Positions 29,626 to 38,577 of a DNA stretch of 64,000 nucleotides are shown here, in pieces. The position numbers and the translations under genes were made by a program. Source of the stretch: Gemmatimonas groenlandica (GTDB lineage Bacteria; Gemmatimonadota; Gemmatimonadetes; Gemmatimonadales; Gemmatimonadaceae); the NCBI RefSeq assembly GCF_013004105.1, contig NZ_CP053085.1, positions 2,604,001 through 2,668,000 on the forward strand, given 5' to 3'. Under the pieces are notes generated by a model. It saw only the letters and a list, made by a program, of their open reading frames with translations, was not told the origin of the DNA and searched no databases. Each line of letters opens with the position of its first letter. Position 1 is the first letter of the stretch.

Positions 29626-31395
29626 CTACGGCCAGGTGAAGAGGCTGGACGGTGCGGTGCGCTCGCGTCCAGCCTGCACGTCACGCGGCTCGTTCCAGAA
29701 CACACGCGAACGGTCGACGCTCGAGAAGCGCACTTCGAATCGACGCTGCGGATCGGCACTGATCGGCAGCGCGAGGTCCACGCGCCATAAGCGACGCGAA
29801 CGCGGCGGCACCGCGGCCAGCACCGACACACCGACCGCCCCGCGCCACGGTGTCGAGAGCGAGTACGGCACCGACTGCTCGGCCCAGAGTCGACCAGCCT
29901 CGGCAAATCCGGCAAAGCCGATGTCGGCCACATTCAGTCGGGTGGGCACCACGAGCCGCTGCTCCGCGCGAAGCACTAGACGCCGCGCGCCGGCCTGACT
30001 CGACGCGCGGTGGCCCATGATGCCGCCTTCGCGATCGGCGAGCGACAGCTGGAAGGGCACCCGCATGTCGCGCCCGGCGCTCCACTCCGACTCCACGACG
30101 GTGGTCTGCCGCACGGCCGGCCGGAAGTACCAGGCGAGCCTTCCGCTGGTGACAAAGTTGTCCCACACCTTCGCGTCGCGATCGTACCGCGCTTCGGTGA
30201 CCGCCTGCAGTCCGACAAAGCTGCGCGTACCGCCATATCCGCCATACAGGTTGGCCGCCACGAAATGATCGCGGTCGCGGGCCTGCCGCACGACGATCGA
30301 TCGACCGGCGACGAGTCCGAGCTGCATGCCGACACGAACGTCCTGCGCGCCGGTCAGTGCGTCGAAGCCTTGCACCTGCACAAATCGAATCGCACGCACG
30401 CCGAGCAGCGCGTTGGCGCGCACGACCCGCTGCGGTCGGAAGGTCGGCACCGCGGCGTCGGTCGTGTCCGCGATGACGCCCTCGCGCGTGAGGAGCAACG
30501 ATTGCTCGTCGGTGCGCTGCACTTCGCGCGTAATCGATGCCCCGAGCAGTTTGAGCCGACCGACCGAACCCAGACGCGAAACCGCGCCGATGTTCGCGAA
30601 TTCGCGACGCACCGTCAGTGCATTGCGCGGCAGCGCACCGCGCCGGAACTCCATAGGCTCGCGCGTGCCTCCGAGACTGCCGATCCACGCGTACCGCTGC
30701 AGGTCGGTGTAGTACGGCCGGACCAGCTCGAGCCGCATGTCCTGCCCAAATCGATTCCGCTGCGCGGAGAGCCGGAATTCGTTTCGCCCACGGCCGAAGG
30801 CGTAGTTGGCGAGGTCGATTCCCAACAGATCGTTGTAGGCGCGGCCATCGCGCCAATTGATCGCCGCCAGCGTGGCCGATCCGCCAAGGTTCGAGTCACC
30901 GAAGCGCATGCCGCGCACCATCGGCGACTTCGACTGCAACGTCGGCTCGAACACCAGGCTGAAGTCGTCGCGCGTCTCGACCTCGAGCCGCACACCGCCG
31001 GCCTCGTCGTCGAACACCCGGATACGAGCGTCGACCAGGAAAGGCTGCGCACGCAGTATGCGCTCCGATTCGGCCCGGCGGATCTGATTACACGCCTCGC
31101 CGACCTTCATCAGGAGGAAGCGCCTCACCACGTCGTCGCGCGTGTTCGCGTGCGTCCGCCGGACCGTACGGCGCACCCACTCGAGACGTGTCGGAAGACG
31201 TTCCGTGAACGGGGGCTGCGTGATGACAATGATGTCGCTGATCGGCTGCCCGGCGCATCCTGTCACCGGCAAGCGGCCGCGACTCGAGACCGGCGGCTGC
31301 TTCTGACCGTTGGCGCGCACCTCTTGCCCAGCCGCGGTACGCCACGGCAGACACATGGACCACAGGACCCCGACCAACACACGGCGGTGGATCAC
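29626..31395 (-). CDS. Outer-membrane POTRA/beta-barrel protein (BamA/TamA-like)
   Basis: 589 residues with a signal peptide (LVGVLWSMCLPWRTAAGQ). Residues 90-150 look like a POTRA domain (RRFLLMKVGEACNQIRRAES, then ILRAQPFLVDARIRVF). The remainder is alternating polar/aromatic strands as in Omp85-type barrels. No C-terminal aromatic-residue insertion signal of the usual form is seen: it ends SSLFTWP. A GTG start overlaps the stop of the coiled-coil gene by 4 bp, so the pair is coupled. Role inferred only as membrane-protein or lipid handling; other barrel families are possible. Confidence 0.75.
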   Translation of the reverse strand: MIHRRVLVGVLWSMCLPWRTAAGQEVRANGQKQPPVSSRGRLPVTGCAGQPISDIIVITQPPFTERLPTRLEWVRRTVRRTHANTRDDVVRRFLLMKVGEACNQIRRAESERILRAQPFLVDARIRVFDDEAGGVRLEVETRDDFSLVFEPTLQSKSPMVRGMRFGDSNLGGSATLAAINWRDGRAYNDLLGIDLANYAFGRGRNEFRLSAQRNRFGQDMRLELVRPYYTDLQRYAWIGSLGGTREPMEFRRGALPRNALTVRREFANIGAVSRLGSVGRLKLLGASITREVQRTDEQSLLLTREGVIADTTDAAVPTFRPQRVVRANALLGVRAIRFVQVQGFDALTGAQDVRVGMQLGLVAGRSIVVRQARDRDHFVAANLYGGYGGTRSFVGLQAVTEARYDRDAKVWDNFVTSGRLAWYFRPAVRQTTVVESEWSAGRDMRVPFQLSLADREGGIMGHRASSQAGARRLVLRAEQRLVVPTRLNVADIGFAGFAEAGRLWAEQSVPYSLSTPWRGAVGVSVLAAVPPRSRRLWRVDLALPISADPQRRFEVRFSSVDRSRVFWNEPRDVQAGRERTAPSSLFTWP

Positions 31396-32036
31396 TTGCC
31401 CATTCGACGCTTGAGGGCCGCCAATCGCTGCTCGGCGTCTGCCTCGCGCTCGGCGCGCGTGCGGCGCGTCGGTGCGTTCGTCGGATCCGCGTCCGTGGCT
31501 GACATTGAGTCGGAGATGGGATCCAACATCGGGTCGTCGAGCTCGCTGTCGATGTCGGCCGCGCCGCCGTGTTCGAACGACGTCCCGGCTGACATGTCGT
31601 CTGGCGCCATCGGTTCCCTCGCCGCGGTCGTGTTCGACCGCGCGCCGGGAGCGACACCGGACAGAATCATGCGCAGTTCCCCCGCCATCTCTTCGTAGTC
31701 GCGCTCGGCAAGAGAGAGCTCATGTTGTTGCACCATCTGTTTGGTCTCGAGCATTGCGACGCGTTCCTGGTGCTGCACGGCGAAGCGTTCGGCGATCGCG
31801 ACCGTCTCCTCATCGTGGATCTGCGCGGCCAATCCCTGCCGACGGCGCACCGTCTCGAGTTCCGCACGCTCCGAGGCCAGACGCGCGTTCGTCGAAGCAA
31901 GTGACGCGCGCAGGTCGTTGAGCCCCAGCTTCGCGTGCACGAGGGCGTCGCGCATGGCCTGCGTTGCCGTGCGGCGTTCATCTGGATCAAGGCGCGTGGA
32001 AAATCCGCGCAAGGCGTCTCGAAGCGGTTCGAACAT
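31392..32036 (-). CDS. Coiled-coil protein of unknown function
   Basis: 214 residues, no signal peptide. Residues 1-125 are strongly helical with heptad-like spacing (RDALVHAKLGLNDLRASLAS onward) and resemble PspA/IM30-like coiled coils in general composition. Residues 130-185 are acidic and low complexity (DDPMLDPISDSM). The end is basic (RAEREADAEQRLAALKRRMGK). No motif fixes a function. It overlaps the start of the barrel-protein gene. Confidence 0.75.
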   Translation of the reverse strand: MFEPLRDALRGFSTRLDPDERRTATQAMRDALVHAKLGLNDLRASLASTNARLASERAELETVRRRQGLAAQIHDEETVAIAERFAVQHQERVAMLETKQMVQQHELSLAERDYEEMAGELRMILSGVAPGARSNTTAAREPMAPDDMSAGTSFEHGGAADIDSELDDPMLDPISDSMSATDADPTNAPTRRTRAEREADAEQRLAALKRRMGK

Positions 32037-32090
32037 GGGCGGGAAGGAGATCGGGGAAACTACCCGTCGTGCGTCCGAAGGAGAATCGGG

Positions 32091-32822
32091 CTAGCTGGAA
32101 GCCCGCCACCGCGTGTCGTCGCGCACCTGGCGCATCAGACGTTCGGGCGTGTGCACGTTGGGGAACAGCAAGCGGTCGCTCACGCGGTTGAGAGCCACCC
32201 GCAACCGCGGAAAGCGATCGGCCGCGGCAGCGAAGAGTGGGGTCAGACCATGCTCACCCGCCAGCCGATGGTCGGCGGCCAGTCGAAAGCCCCGCTGTCC
32301 CATCGTTTCAAAATACTCCAGATCCGGTCCGCCTCGGCGCCAGCGCCGCTGTTCGATGTGATCGGGAAAGAGTCCGCTGAGCCACAACGCATAATTGCCC
32401 AGATGCGCTCTGGCCAGAAAGCTCCTCGACGCGTCCCCGCTCTCCAGATCGTTGCCGAGTGAGGCGAGGGTGTCGTAGGTCGCGTCGTCGTGCTCGGCGA
32501 TCTGCCTCGCCCGCTGCCGCAGTCCGAAGTGAAGCAGGATCGAGGCCACGTAGTCGGCGATAGGGCGATCATCTTCGCCGGCGGTTCGAAGGGCGTGCCG
32601 GACCAGCACATAGGTGAACAGCGGCCAGGATGCGTGGGCGCCTTGCCGTGCGCTCAGGAGCCCCTCGAGTAGCCGCGGATCATCCAGCAGTGCATCGAGT
32701 CCCTCATCGGCCAACCTGGCCTCGGCGTCGTCCTGCGCACGGCCGGAACCGCGCGAAACGAGCCGAACCACCAGTTGAGCGTCTTCGCGCCCCAGCCGAG
32801 CGCGTGTGTTCGCGAGAATCAT
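32091..32822 (-). CDS. Protein of unknown function
   Basis: 243 residues, largely alpha-helical, Arg/Leu/Ala-rich, cytosolic by appearance. No metal-binding, nucleotide-binding or membrane motif is visible. It lies 54 bp upstream of the coiled-coil gene on the same strand and diverges from the glycosyltransferase. The promoter region of both is the 141 bp between their starts, which contains TTATTATC at about 32897. Confidence 0.65.
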   Translation of the reverse strand: MILANTRARLGREDAQLVVRLVSRGSGRAQDDAEARLADEGLDALLDDPRLLEGLLSARQGAHASWPLFTYVLVRHALRTAGEDDRPIADYVASILLHFGLRQRARQIAEHDDATYDTLASLGNDLESGDASRSFLARAHLGNYALWLSGLFPDHIEQRRWRRGGPDLEYFETMGQRGFRLAADHRLAGEHGLTPLFAAAADRFPRLRVALNRVSDRLLFPNVHTPERLMRQVRDDTRWRASS

Positions 32823-32963
32823 GGCGTGTCCTCCCAGATTTCACGTACCCCGATCTCCCCTCGCCGGAAACGCTCCGCCGGAGGCCTCTCTCTGTTATTA
32901 TCGGACGCACCCCAGTACGCCAGCGTTTTTTGGGCTGGCTCGCGCGTCCCGTTACCGGCTCCT

Positions 32964-34898
32964 GTGCTCTACCTCGCCATTCCCGCACACAATGAGGTCG
33001 CCACCATCGGCGTCCTGCTTTGGCGGATCCGCACCGTCCTCGCTGAATTTCCTCGCGAGTACGAAGTCGTCGTGTACGATGACGCGAGCTCCGACGAAAC
33101 GGCGGAGGTGGCGGAGCAGTACGCGCACGCGATGCCGGTCACCGTGATCCGCGGCACGGCGCACGTCGGCTACGCCGGCGCCCTCGATGCGCTGATCCGG
33201 CACGTATCCGCGCAGACGCGCTATCCGCGTCGCGACGCGATGCTGTTGGTGCAGGGTGATTTCACCGATCCGCCGGGTATCGTGCCCGAGTTCGCCCGTC
33301 GTTTCGAGGGCGGTGCCGACCTCGTGGTTGGGGAGCGGATGGTGGTCGCCGACGCGCCGGTGCCGGTCCGCCGCTTGTTCAAAGCGGCGCATTGGGCCAT
33401 GCGTCCGTTCGTGCGGGTCGACGGGGTGAATGACCTCACCGCCTCGATGCGCCTGATCCGGATTTCCGCGCTGCGTGATCTCGTGCGTCAGGCCGGCGCC
33501 GAGCCGATTTGTGTCGGTGATTCGTGGACGGCAAACGCCGATCTGCTGCTCAAGCTCGTCCCGCTGGCCCGTCGGGTGGAATCCGTACCGATGGAGCCGA
33601 CCTACGGCGTGCGCATGCGTGATACACGCCGCGTGGCCGTGCGCGATGCCCTCGCCGCCCTCAAATGGGCCTGGGGAGCGCGCGGCCGACGTGCCGTGGC
33701 TGGATCGGCCGCGGAAACGTCGGGCGACACGGAACGCCGTCCGGCCCGCGGAGGCGCACCCGCCGGCAAGCGACGCGAAGAGACCGAACTCTCGGTCGAA
33801 AAGCTGCGTGAGCGTGTACGTGACCGGCCGCGTATCGAGGACGAGGAGTCGTTCAACGGCCGGCGCGAAGGTCGGCGTCGCGAGCGTGAACGGGCGAAGG
33901 GCGAGCGTCCTGCCGAGGAACAGGGAGACGCGCCGTCCGCTGTTGTCGCGGAGCGCGTCGTGGAGCGCGTCGTGGAGCGCGCGCCGTCCGCTGTTGTCGC
34001 GGAGCGCGTCGTGGAGCGCGCGCCGGAGCGGCCGGTGACCGAATCGCGGCCGCCGCGCGCCGAGCGCCCGGAGCGCCCCAAGCGCCCGCGTGGCGAGACG
34101 GCCGACGGCGAGGCCAAGCCAGCGCGCCCCGAGCGTCTGCCGCGAGGCGAGCGTCCGGCAAAAAGCGACGCCCCGCGACCGCCACGGCGCGGGCGTGAGG
34201 AATCGCGCTCGCCGTATAGCGATCCATCAATCGAGCTCGAGGATCCGTTCGCGGCTCCCTCGGCGAAGCGCGATGGACCCGATCGCGCGCTCGAGCGTGC
34301 CCTTGGACCCGTCGATGCGAGCGAGCCGACCACCGGCTCGCGGACGTCCGACAGCGAGACGCCGTACGCTGAACGCAGCGCCATGCCGCCTGCCGTCGAT
34401 CGTCGCGATGATGATGGCGACGACGGCCGCGAGGTCGATGGTGACTTGGGCGAGCGCACCGAAGGTGCGGAGAGTGCCGAGGGTGAAGACGGCGCCGCGC
34501 CGCGCAAGAAGCGCCGGCGTAACCGCCGGTCGCGTCGCGGACGCGCCAAGACGGACGGCACGGCCAATGATGACACCTCCGAGGAAGGCGAGGCCGACGC
34601 CGACTCCTCAAGCGAGTCCGGCGCCATCGACGCGGACCTTCCCGTGGCGGGAGCTCCGCCCCGTTCCCGCAGTCGTGCCCCGAAAGCTGACGCGGACGAG
34701 GGTGAGAGCGACGAGGAGGCCAGCGGTGCGCTGGCCGAGGTCGACGGCGACGAATCGGACCTCGATAGCGCGGCACGCGCGCGGCGGCGTGGACGCCGCG
34801 GACGGCGCGGCGGGGCGCGACGGTCACGCGGGCGTCGCGACAAGGACGGCGGAGAGGGTGGCGGCGCTGATGCCGGCGGCGCTGACGCGGAAGGCTGA
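32964..34898 (+). CDS. GT2 glycosyltransferase with a long charged disordered tail
   Basis: About 644 residues. Residues 1-250 are a family 2 glycosyltransferase of the polyprenyl-phosphate sugar transferase kind: YLAIPAHNEVATIGVL, VVYDDASSDET, LLVQGDFTDPPG and a GDSWTANADLLLKL segment. The following 390 residues are disordered: alternating Arg/Glu tracts, then acidic blocks (DDDGDDG, EEGEADADSSSE) and basic RGR blocks (RRRNRRSRRGR, RRRGRRGRRGGARR). The tail contains two identical 39-bp units. The GTG at 32964 was chosen because the conserved fold starts at once; an in-frame extension to 32775 has no support. No membrane anchor is seen. Confidence 0.85.
   Translation: MLYLAIPAHNEVATIGVLLWRIRTVLAEFPREYEVVVYDDASSDETAEVAEQYAHAMPVTVIRGTAHVGYAGALDALIRHVSAQTRYPRRDAMLLVQGDFTDPPGIVPEFARRFEGGADLVVGERMVVADAPVPVRRLFKAAHWAMRPFVRVDGVNDLTASMRLIRISALRDLVRQAGAEPICVGDSWTANADLLLKLVPLARRVESVPMEPTYGVRMRDTRRVAVRDALAALKWAWGARGRRAVAGSAAETSGDTERRPARGGAPAGKRREETELSVEKLRERVRDRPRIEDEESFNGRREGRRRERERAKGERPAEEQGDAPSAVVAERVVERVVERAPSAVVAERVVERAPERPVTESRPPRAERPERPKRPRGETADGEAKPARPERLPRGERPAKSDAPRPPRRGREESRSPYSDPSIELEDPFAAPSAKRDGPDRALERALGPVDASEPTTGSRTSDSETPYAERSAMPPAVDRRDDDGDDGREVDGDLGERTEGAESAEGEDGAAPRKKRRRNRRSRRGRAKTDGTANDDTSEEGEADADSSSESGAIDADLPVAGAPPRSRSRAPKADADEGESDEEASGALAEVDGDESDLDSAARARRRGRRGRRGGARRSRGRRDKDGGEGGGADAGGADAEG
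33930..34019 (+). repeat. Duplicated 39-bp unit in the glycosyltransferase tail
   Basis: Two identical 39-bp copies, 33930-33968 and 33981-34019, separated by a 12-bp piece that repeats the end of the unit. They encode APSAVVAERVVER twice, in frame, and suggest recent slippage or unequal crossover in the disordered tail. Confidence 0.85.
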
Positions 34899-34956
34899 GC
34901 AACACGCACAGCGCAAGCGCCGAGCTCAGAGCTCAGACAGTCAGGCTCAGGGATCA

Positions 34957-35112
34957 GACTTTTTATAGCGGTCGGACTTCAGCAACAGCAGTCCACAGTA
35001 TCGAGGCGTTTGGTTCAGTGTTGAGTGGGCGCGATACATCCGACCGCGCACTCCATCAAACGCCTCGCGACTGTGGACTGTCGTTGCTCGACTCCGAACA
35101 CTATAAAAAGTC
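34957..35112. repeat. 156-bp imperfect palindrome (MITE-like or structured RNA)
   Basis: Two 64-nt arms, 34957-35020 and 35049-35112, pair at 52 of 64 positions with no gap, enclosing a 28-nt loop. The outermost 12 bp (GACTTTTTATAG and its complement) match perfectly and are AT-rich against a very GC-rich background. Weak symmetry continues about 20 bp outward on each side, into CTCAG-rich sequence. The element fills most of the 272-bp gap between the GT2 gene and the small membrane protein gene and contains no ORF worth calling. It could be a miniature inverted-repeat element or a transcribed hairpin. Confidence 0.8.
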
Positions 35113-35170
35113 TCAAGCCAGAACTCAGAAAACTGAGCACTGATCCGCCCAATCCGTCGGGTCCGCCCGC

Positions 35171-35386
35171 CTATCCCCGGATCGCGCGTTCGATCCGCTC
35201 CGCCGTGGCCGGGCTCACTACCCGGATCACGAAGTAGATCACGGCGCCGATCAGGACGACGCGGATCGCGAAGCCCAGCAGCATGAACAAGAGCCCAACC
35301 AGCGGCCCCAGCAGCCCGAAGACCAACTTCAGGGCGACCAGGCCAAGCATGGCGATCAGGCCGACGGTAAACAGGGTACGGAGCAT
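35171..35386 (-). CDS. Small membrane protein
   Basis: 71 residues with two hydrophobic helices (LFTVGLIAMLGLVALKLVFG and LGFAIRVVLIGAVIYFVIRVV) and a short basic tail TAERIERAIRG. No family assigned. Codon choice and a clean start divergent from lipA support a real gene. The long palindrome sits directly behind its stop. Confidence 0.65.
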   Translation of the reverse strand: MLRTLFTVGLIAMLGLVALKLVFGLLGPLVGLLFMLLGFAIRVVLIGAVIYFVIRVVSPATAERIERAIRG

Positions 35387-35567
35387 GGTCTGCCTCAGGT
35401 CAAAGTGGGGTTTCTTCCACGTACGCTAGCCGTCCCGCAAAGTTTCCGCACTCCGGCATTCCGTCTATTTTGCGTTTGATGGTTACTGACGTGTTTCCCG
35501 AGACCGTGCACCGGGCTACCTTCACCACATCACGTCCCGGACCACCCCGGGCCTTTCCCAGCAGAAT

Positions 35568-36476
35568 ATGGCCGAGCAGTTGGTTCAGATTATGGGACGC
35601 CACCGCCGCGAAGCGCTCCCCGAGCGTAAGCCATCGTGGCTCAAGGTGAAGGCCCCTGGAGGCGCAAACTATGTGCGTCTCAAGCAGATGATGCAGGAAC
35701 TCGACCTGCATACCGTCTGCCAGGAGGCCCACTGCCCCAACATCGGCGAATGCTGGGAACACGGCACCGCCACCTTCATGATTCTCGGTGACGTCTGCAC
35801 GCGCAACTGCGCCTATTGCGCCGTCTCCCACGGACGTCCGCCCAAGTACGACATCGAGGAACCGTCGCGAGTCGGTCAGGCGATCGCCGAGCTGAATCTG
35901 CGGCATGCGGTCATTACCTCGGTCGATCGTGACGATCTCCCCGACTTCGGCGCGTTTATCTTCGCCGAAACGATTCGTCAGATCCATCAGCGCCTGCCCG
36001 GCTGCTCGATTGAAGTGCTCGTGCCCGATTTTCAGGGCAACGAAGACTCAATCCGCACCGTGCTCGAGGCGCGACCCGACATCTACAACCACAATACGGA
36101 AACGGTGCCGCGCCTCTACAAGAAGGCGCGCCCCGGCGGTCGCTACGAGCGGCTGCTGGAAATTTTCCGGATCGCCAAGCGTATCGCCCCCGATATCCCC
36201 ACCAAGACCGGCATCATTCTGGGTCTCGGCGAGACCAACGAAGAAGTCGTCGAGGTCATGAAGGAGCTCCGTTCCGTCGACGTCGACATTCTCACGCTCG
36301 GCCAGTACCTCCGCCCCTCCGACGGACACATCGCGCTCGATCGCTATGTCACGCCCGAGGAGTTCCGCGAGCTGTACCTGGTCGGTATGCAACTCGGCTT
36401 CAAGCATGTCGAAAGTGGCCCGCTCGTGCGCTCCAGTTACCACGCGTGGGAGCAGGTGCAGGCCGCCGGCGTCTGA
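35568..36476 (+). CDS. lipA: Lipoyl synthase
   Basis: Radical SAM enzyme inserting two sulfurs into the octanoyl chain on E2 and GcvH. 302 residues. Both iron-sulfur sites are intact: auxiliary cluster CQEAHCPNIGEC (Cys51, 56, 62) and radical SAM CTRNCAYC (Cys77, 81, 84). The closing RSSYHAWEQ segment typical of LipA is present. It lies 47 bp ahead of pdhA, probably in the same transcript. The 181 bp upstream, shared with the divergent small membrane protein, should hold its promoter. Confidence 0.97.
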   Translation: MAEQLVQIMGRHRREALPERKPSWLKVKAPGGANYVRLKQMMQELDLHTVCQEAHCPNIGECWEHGTATFMILGDVCTRNCAYCAVSHGRPPKYDIEEPSRVGQAIAELNLRHAVITSVDRDDLPDFGAFIFAETIRQIHQRLPGCSIEVLVPDFQGNEDSIRTVLEARPDIYNHNTETVPRLYKKARPGGRYERLLEIFRIAKRIAPDIPTKTGIILGLGETNEEVVEVMKELRSVDVDILTLGQYLRPSDGHIALDRYVTPEEFRELYLVGMQLGFKHVESGPLVRSSYHAWEQVQAAGV

Positions 36477-36523
36477 CCGGACGCGCATCGCTCGACCTCG
36501 TATTTCACACCTGAACACTCCCC

Positions 36524-37573
36524 ATGTCGACCGCGAAAACCCGCAAGAAGGGCGAGACTGTGCGCGCCGATGCCAAGGCTGATGCCAAAGCATCGGAGGT
36601 CACGTCGGCCGCCACGAATCGTGAGCTGCTCTATTCGATGCTGTTGCAGCGTCGTTTCGAGGAGCGCGTCGCCGAGATGTATGCCATCGGACGTATCGGC
36701 GGCTTCTGTCATTTGTACATCGGACAGGAAGCCATTTCGACCGGCGTGATCTCGTTGCTTCGCGCCGACGATTACATCATCACGACGTACCGTGATCATG
36801 GTCAGGCACTGGCCCGCGGCATGACGCCACGCGCCGCGATGGCGGAGTTGTTCGGACGGCAGGACGGCTGCGCGAAGGGTAAGGGCGGCTCCATGCACAT
36901 GTTCGACAAGCAGCTCGGATTCCTCGGTGGACATGGCATCGTCGGCGGTCACATTCCGATCGCCGCCGGTGTCGGCTTCGCCATCAAGTACCGCGGCGGC
37001 GATCAGGTGATTGTCTGTTTCATGGGCGAGGCGGCCGTGAACAACGGCGCGTTCCACGAAGCGCTCAACATGGCGGCGCTGTGGAAGCTGCCGTGCCTGT
37101 TCATCATCGAGAACAACCGCTACGGCATGGGCACCGCCGTCGAGCGCGCCTCGGCCATTCACGACATCTACAAGCGCGGCGCGTCGTACGACATGCCGCG
37201 CGATGTGGTCGATGGCCAGGACGTGCACGCCGTGCGCAAAGCGACCGAAGAAGCGATCGAGCGCGCGCGCACCGACGGTACGCCGACGCTGCTCGAAATC
37301 CGTACGTACCGCTTCATGGGCCACTCGATGTCCGACGCGGTGAGCGGCACGTATCGCACGAAGGAAGAGCTGGAGCAGTACCTCAAGCGCGACCCCATCG
37401 CGCTGCACCGTCAGCGCATGGAAGAGGCAGGAGAGATTTCGCCCGCCGACGTGGCCGCGATGGACGAAGAGATCAAGAAGATCGTGCAGGACAGCATCGA
37501 CTTTGCTGAGCAGAGCCCGGAGTTGCCGCTCGAGGCGCTCATGGAAGACATCCTCGTCGAAACCACGAGCTGA
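36524..37573 (+). CDS. pdhA: Pyruvate dehydrogenase E1 component, alpha subunit
   Basis: TPP-dependent decarboxylase subunit, 349 residues. Family marks: FCHLYIGQEAISTGV, TTYRDHGQALARG, KGKGGSMHMF, and the TPP segment CFMGEAAVNNGAFHEALNMA ending in ENNRYGMGT. In many E1 alphas the metal-binding segment begins GDG; here it is GEA, with Glu in place of Asp. The YRFMGHSMSD phosphorylation-loop region is present. First of the pdhA-pdhB-pdhC set. A branched-chain E1 assignment cannot be wholly excluded. Confidence 0.93.
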   Translation: MSTAKTRKKGETVRADAKADAKASEVTSAATNRELLYSMLLQRRFEERVAEMYAIGRIGGFCHLYIGQEAISTGVISLLRADDYIITTYRDHGQALARGMTPRAAMAELFGRQDGCAKGKGGSMHMFDKQLGFLGGHGIVGGHIPIAAGVGFAIKYRGGDQVIVCFMGEAAVNNGAFHEALNMAALWKLPCLFIIENNRYGMGTAVERASAIHDIYKRGASYDMPRDVVDGQDVHAVRKATEEAIERARTDGTPTLLEIRTYRFMGHSMSDAVSGTYRTKEELEQYLKRDPIALHRQRMEEAGEISPADVAAMDEEIKKIVQDSIDFAEQSPELPLEALMEDILVETTS

Positions 37574-37586
37574 GAGCCCAACGACC

Positions 37587-38567
37587 ATGGCCGTGATCAC
37601 GTACCGCGATGCGCTCAACATGGCGCTCCGCGAAGAAATGCACCGCGACGACCGCGTATTCCTCATGGGTGAGGAAGTCGCCGTCTATCAGGGCGCGTAC
37701 AAAGTTTCGAAAGGACTGCTGCAGGAATTCGGTGAGATGCGCGTGGTCGACACGCCGATCACCGAACTCGGCTTCGCCGGCGTCGGCGTCGGCGCCGCGA
37801 TGGCCGGATTGCGTCCGATCATCGAGTTCATGACGTGGAACTTCGCGCTGCTGGCGATCGACCAGGTCGTCAACGCCGCAGCGAAAATGTTGTACATGTC
37901 AGGCGGTCAGTTCCCGATGCCGATGGTATTCCGTGGCCCGAACGGCGCCGCGCTGCAACTCGGCGCGCAGCACTCGCAGGCGTGGGAATCGTGGCTGGCG
38001 CACATCCCGGGCCTCAAGGTCGTGGCGCCGGCCACGCCGTACGATGCGAAGGGACTGCTCAAGGCGGCCATCCGCGATGACAATCCGGTGTGCTTCCTCG
38101 AAGGCGAAATGCTCTACAACACGAAGGGCGAAGTGCCCGACGATGATTACATCGTGCCGATCGGCAAGGCGGAGCTCAAGCGTGAAGGCGAGCATGTGAC
38201 GCTGGTGTCACATGGCAAGATGGTGCTGGTGGCCCTGCAGGCCGCTGATCAGATGGCGAAGGAAGGCATTACCTGCGACGTCGTCGATCTGCGCACGATC
38301 CGCCCGATGGACGTCGACGCGATCACCGCGTCGGTGAAGAAGACCAGCCGGTGCGTCGTGGTGGAAGAAGGATGGGAAGTGTGCGGCGTGGGCGCGCAGG
38401 TGGTGGACTACGTCCAGCGCCATTGCTTCGACTACCTCGATGCACCGGTGCTCCGCGTGCATCAGGCCGATGCGCCGATGCCCTACACCAAGAGTCTCGA
38501 AAAGGCCGCCAAGCCCGACTTGCCGAAGACGATCGCGGCAATCCGACAGGTTCTCTACCTCGACTGA
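37587..38567 (+). CDS. pdhB: Pyruvate dehydrogenase E1 component, beta subunit
   Basis: Partner of PdhA, 326 residues. Seen: MGEEVAVYQGAYKVSKGL, DTPITELGFAGVGVGAAM, FMTWNFALLAIDQ, the GGQFPMPMVFRGPNG loop and AQHSQAWESW, VVAPATPYDAKGL, and the C-terminal DLRTIRPMD with EEGWEVCGVGAQV. ATG at 37587, 13 bp after the pdhA stop. Confidence 0.95.
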   Translation: MAVITYRDALNMALREEMHRDDRVFLMGEEVAVYQGAYKVSKGLLQEFGEMRVVDTPITELGFAGVGVGAAMAGLRPIIEFMTWNFALLAIDQVVNAAAKMLYMSGGQFPMPMVFRGPNGAALQLGAQHSQAWESWLAHIPGLKVVAPATPYDAKGLLKAAIRDDNPVCFLEGEMLYNTKGEVPDDDYIVPIGKAELKREGEHVTLVSHGKMVLVALQAADQMAKEGITCDVVDLRTIRPMDVDAITASVKKTSRCVVVEEGWEVCGVGAQVVDYVQRHCFDYLDAPVLRVHQADAPMPYTKSLEKAAKPDLPKTIAAIRQVLYLD

Positions 38568-38577
38568 CCGAGCGATC

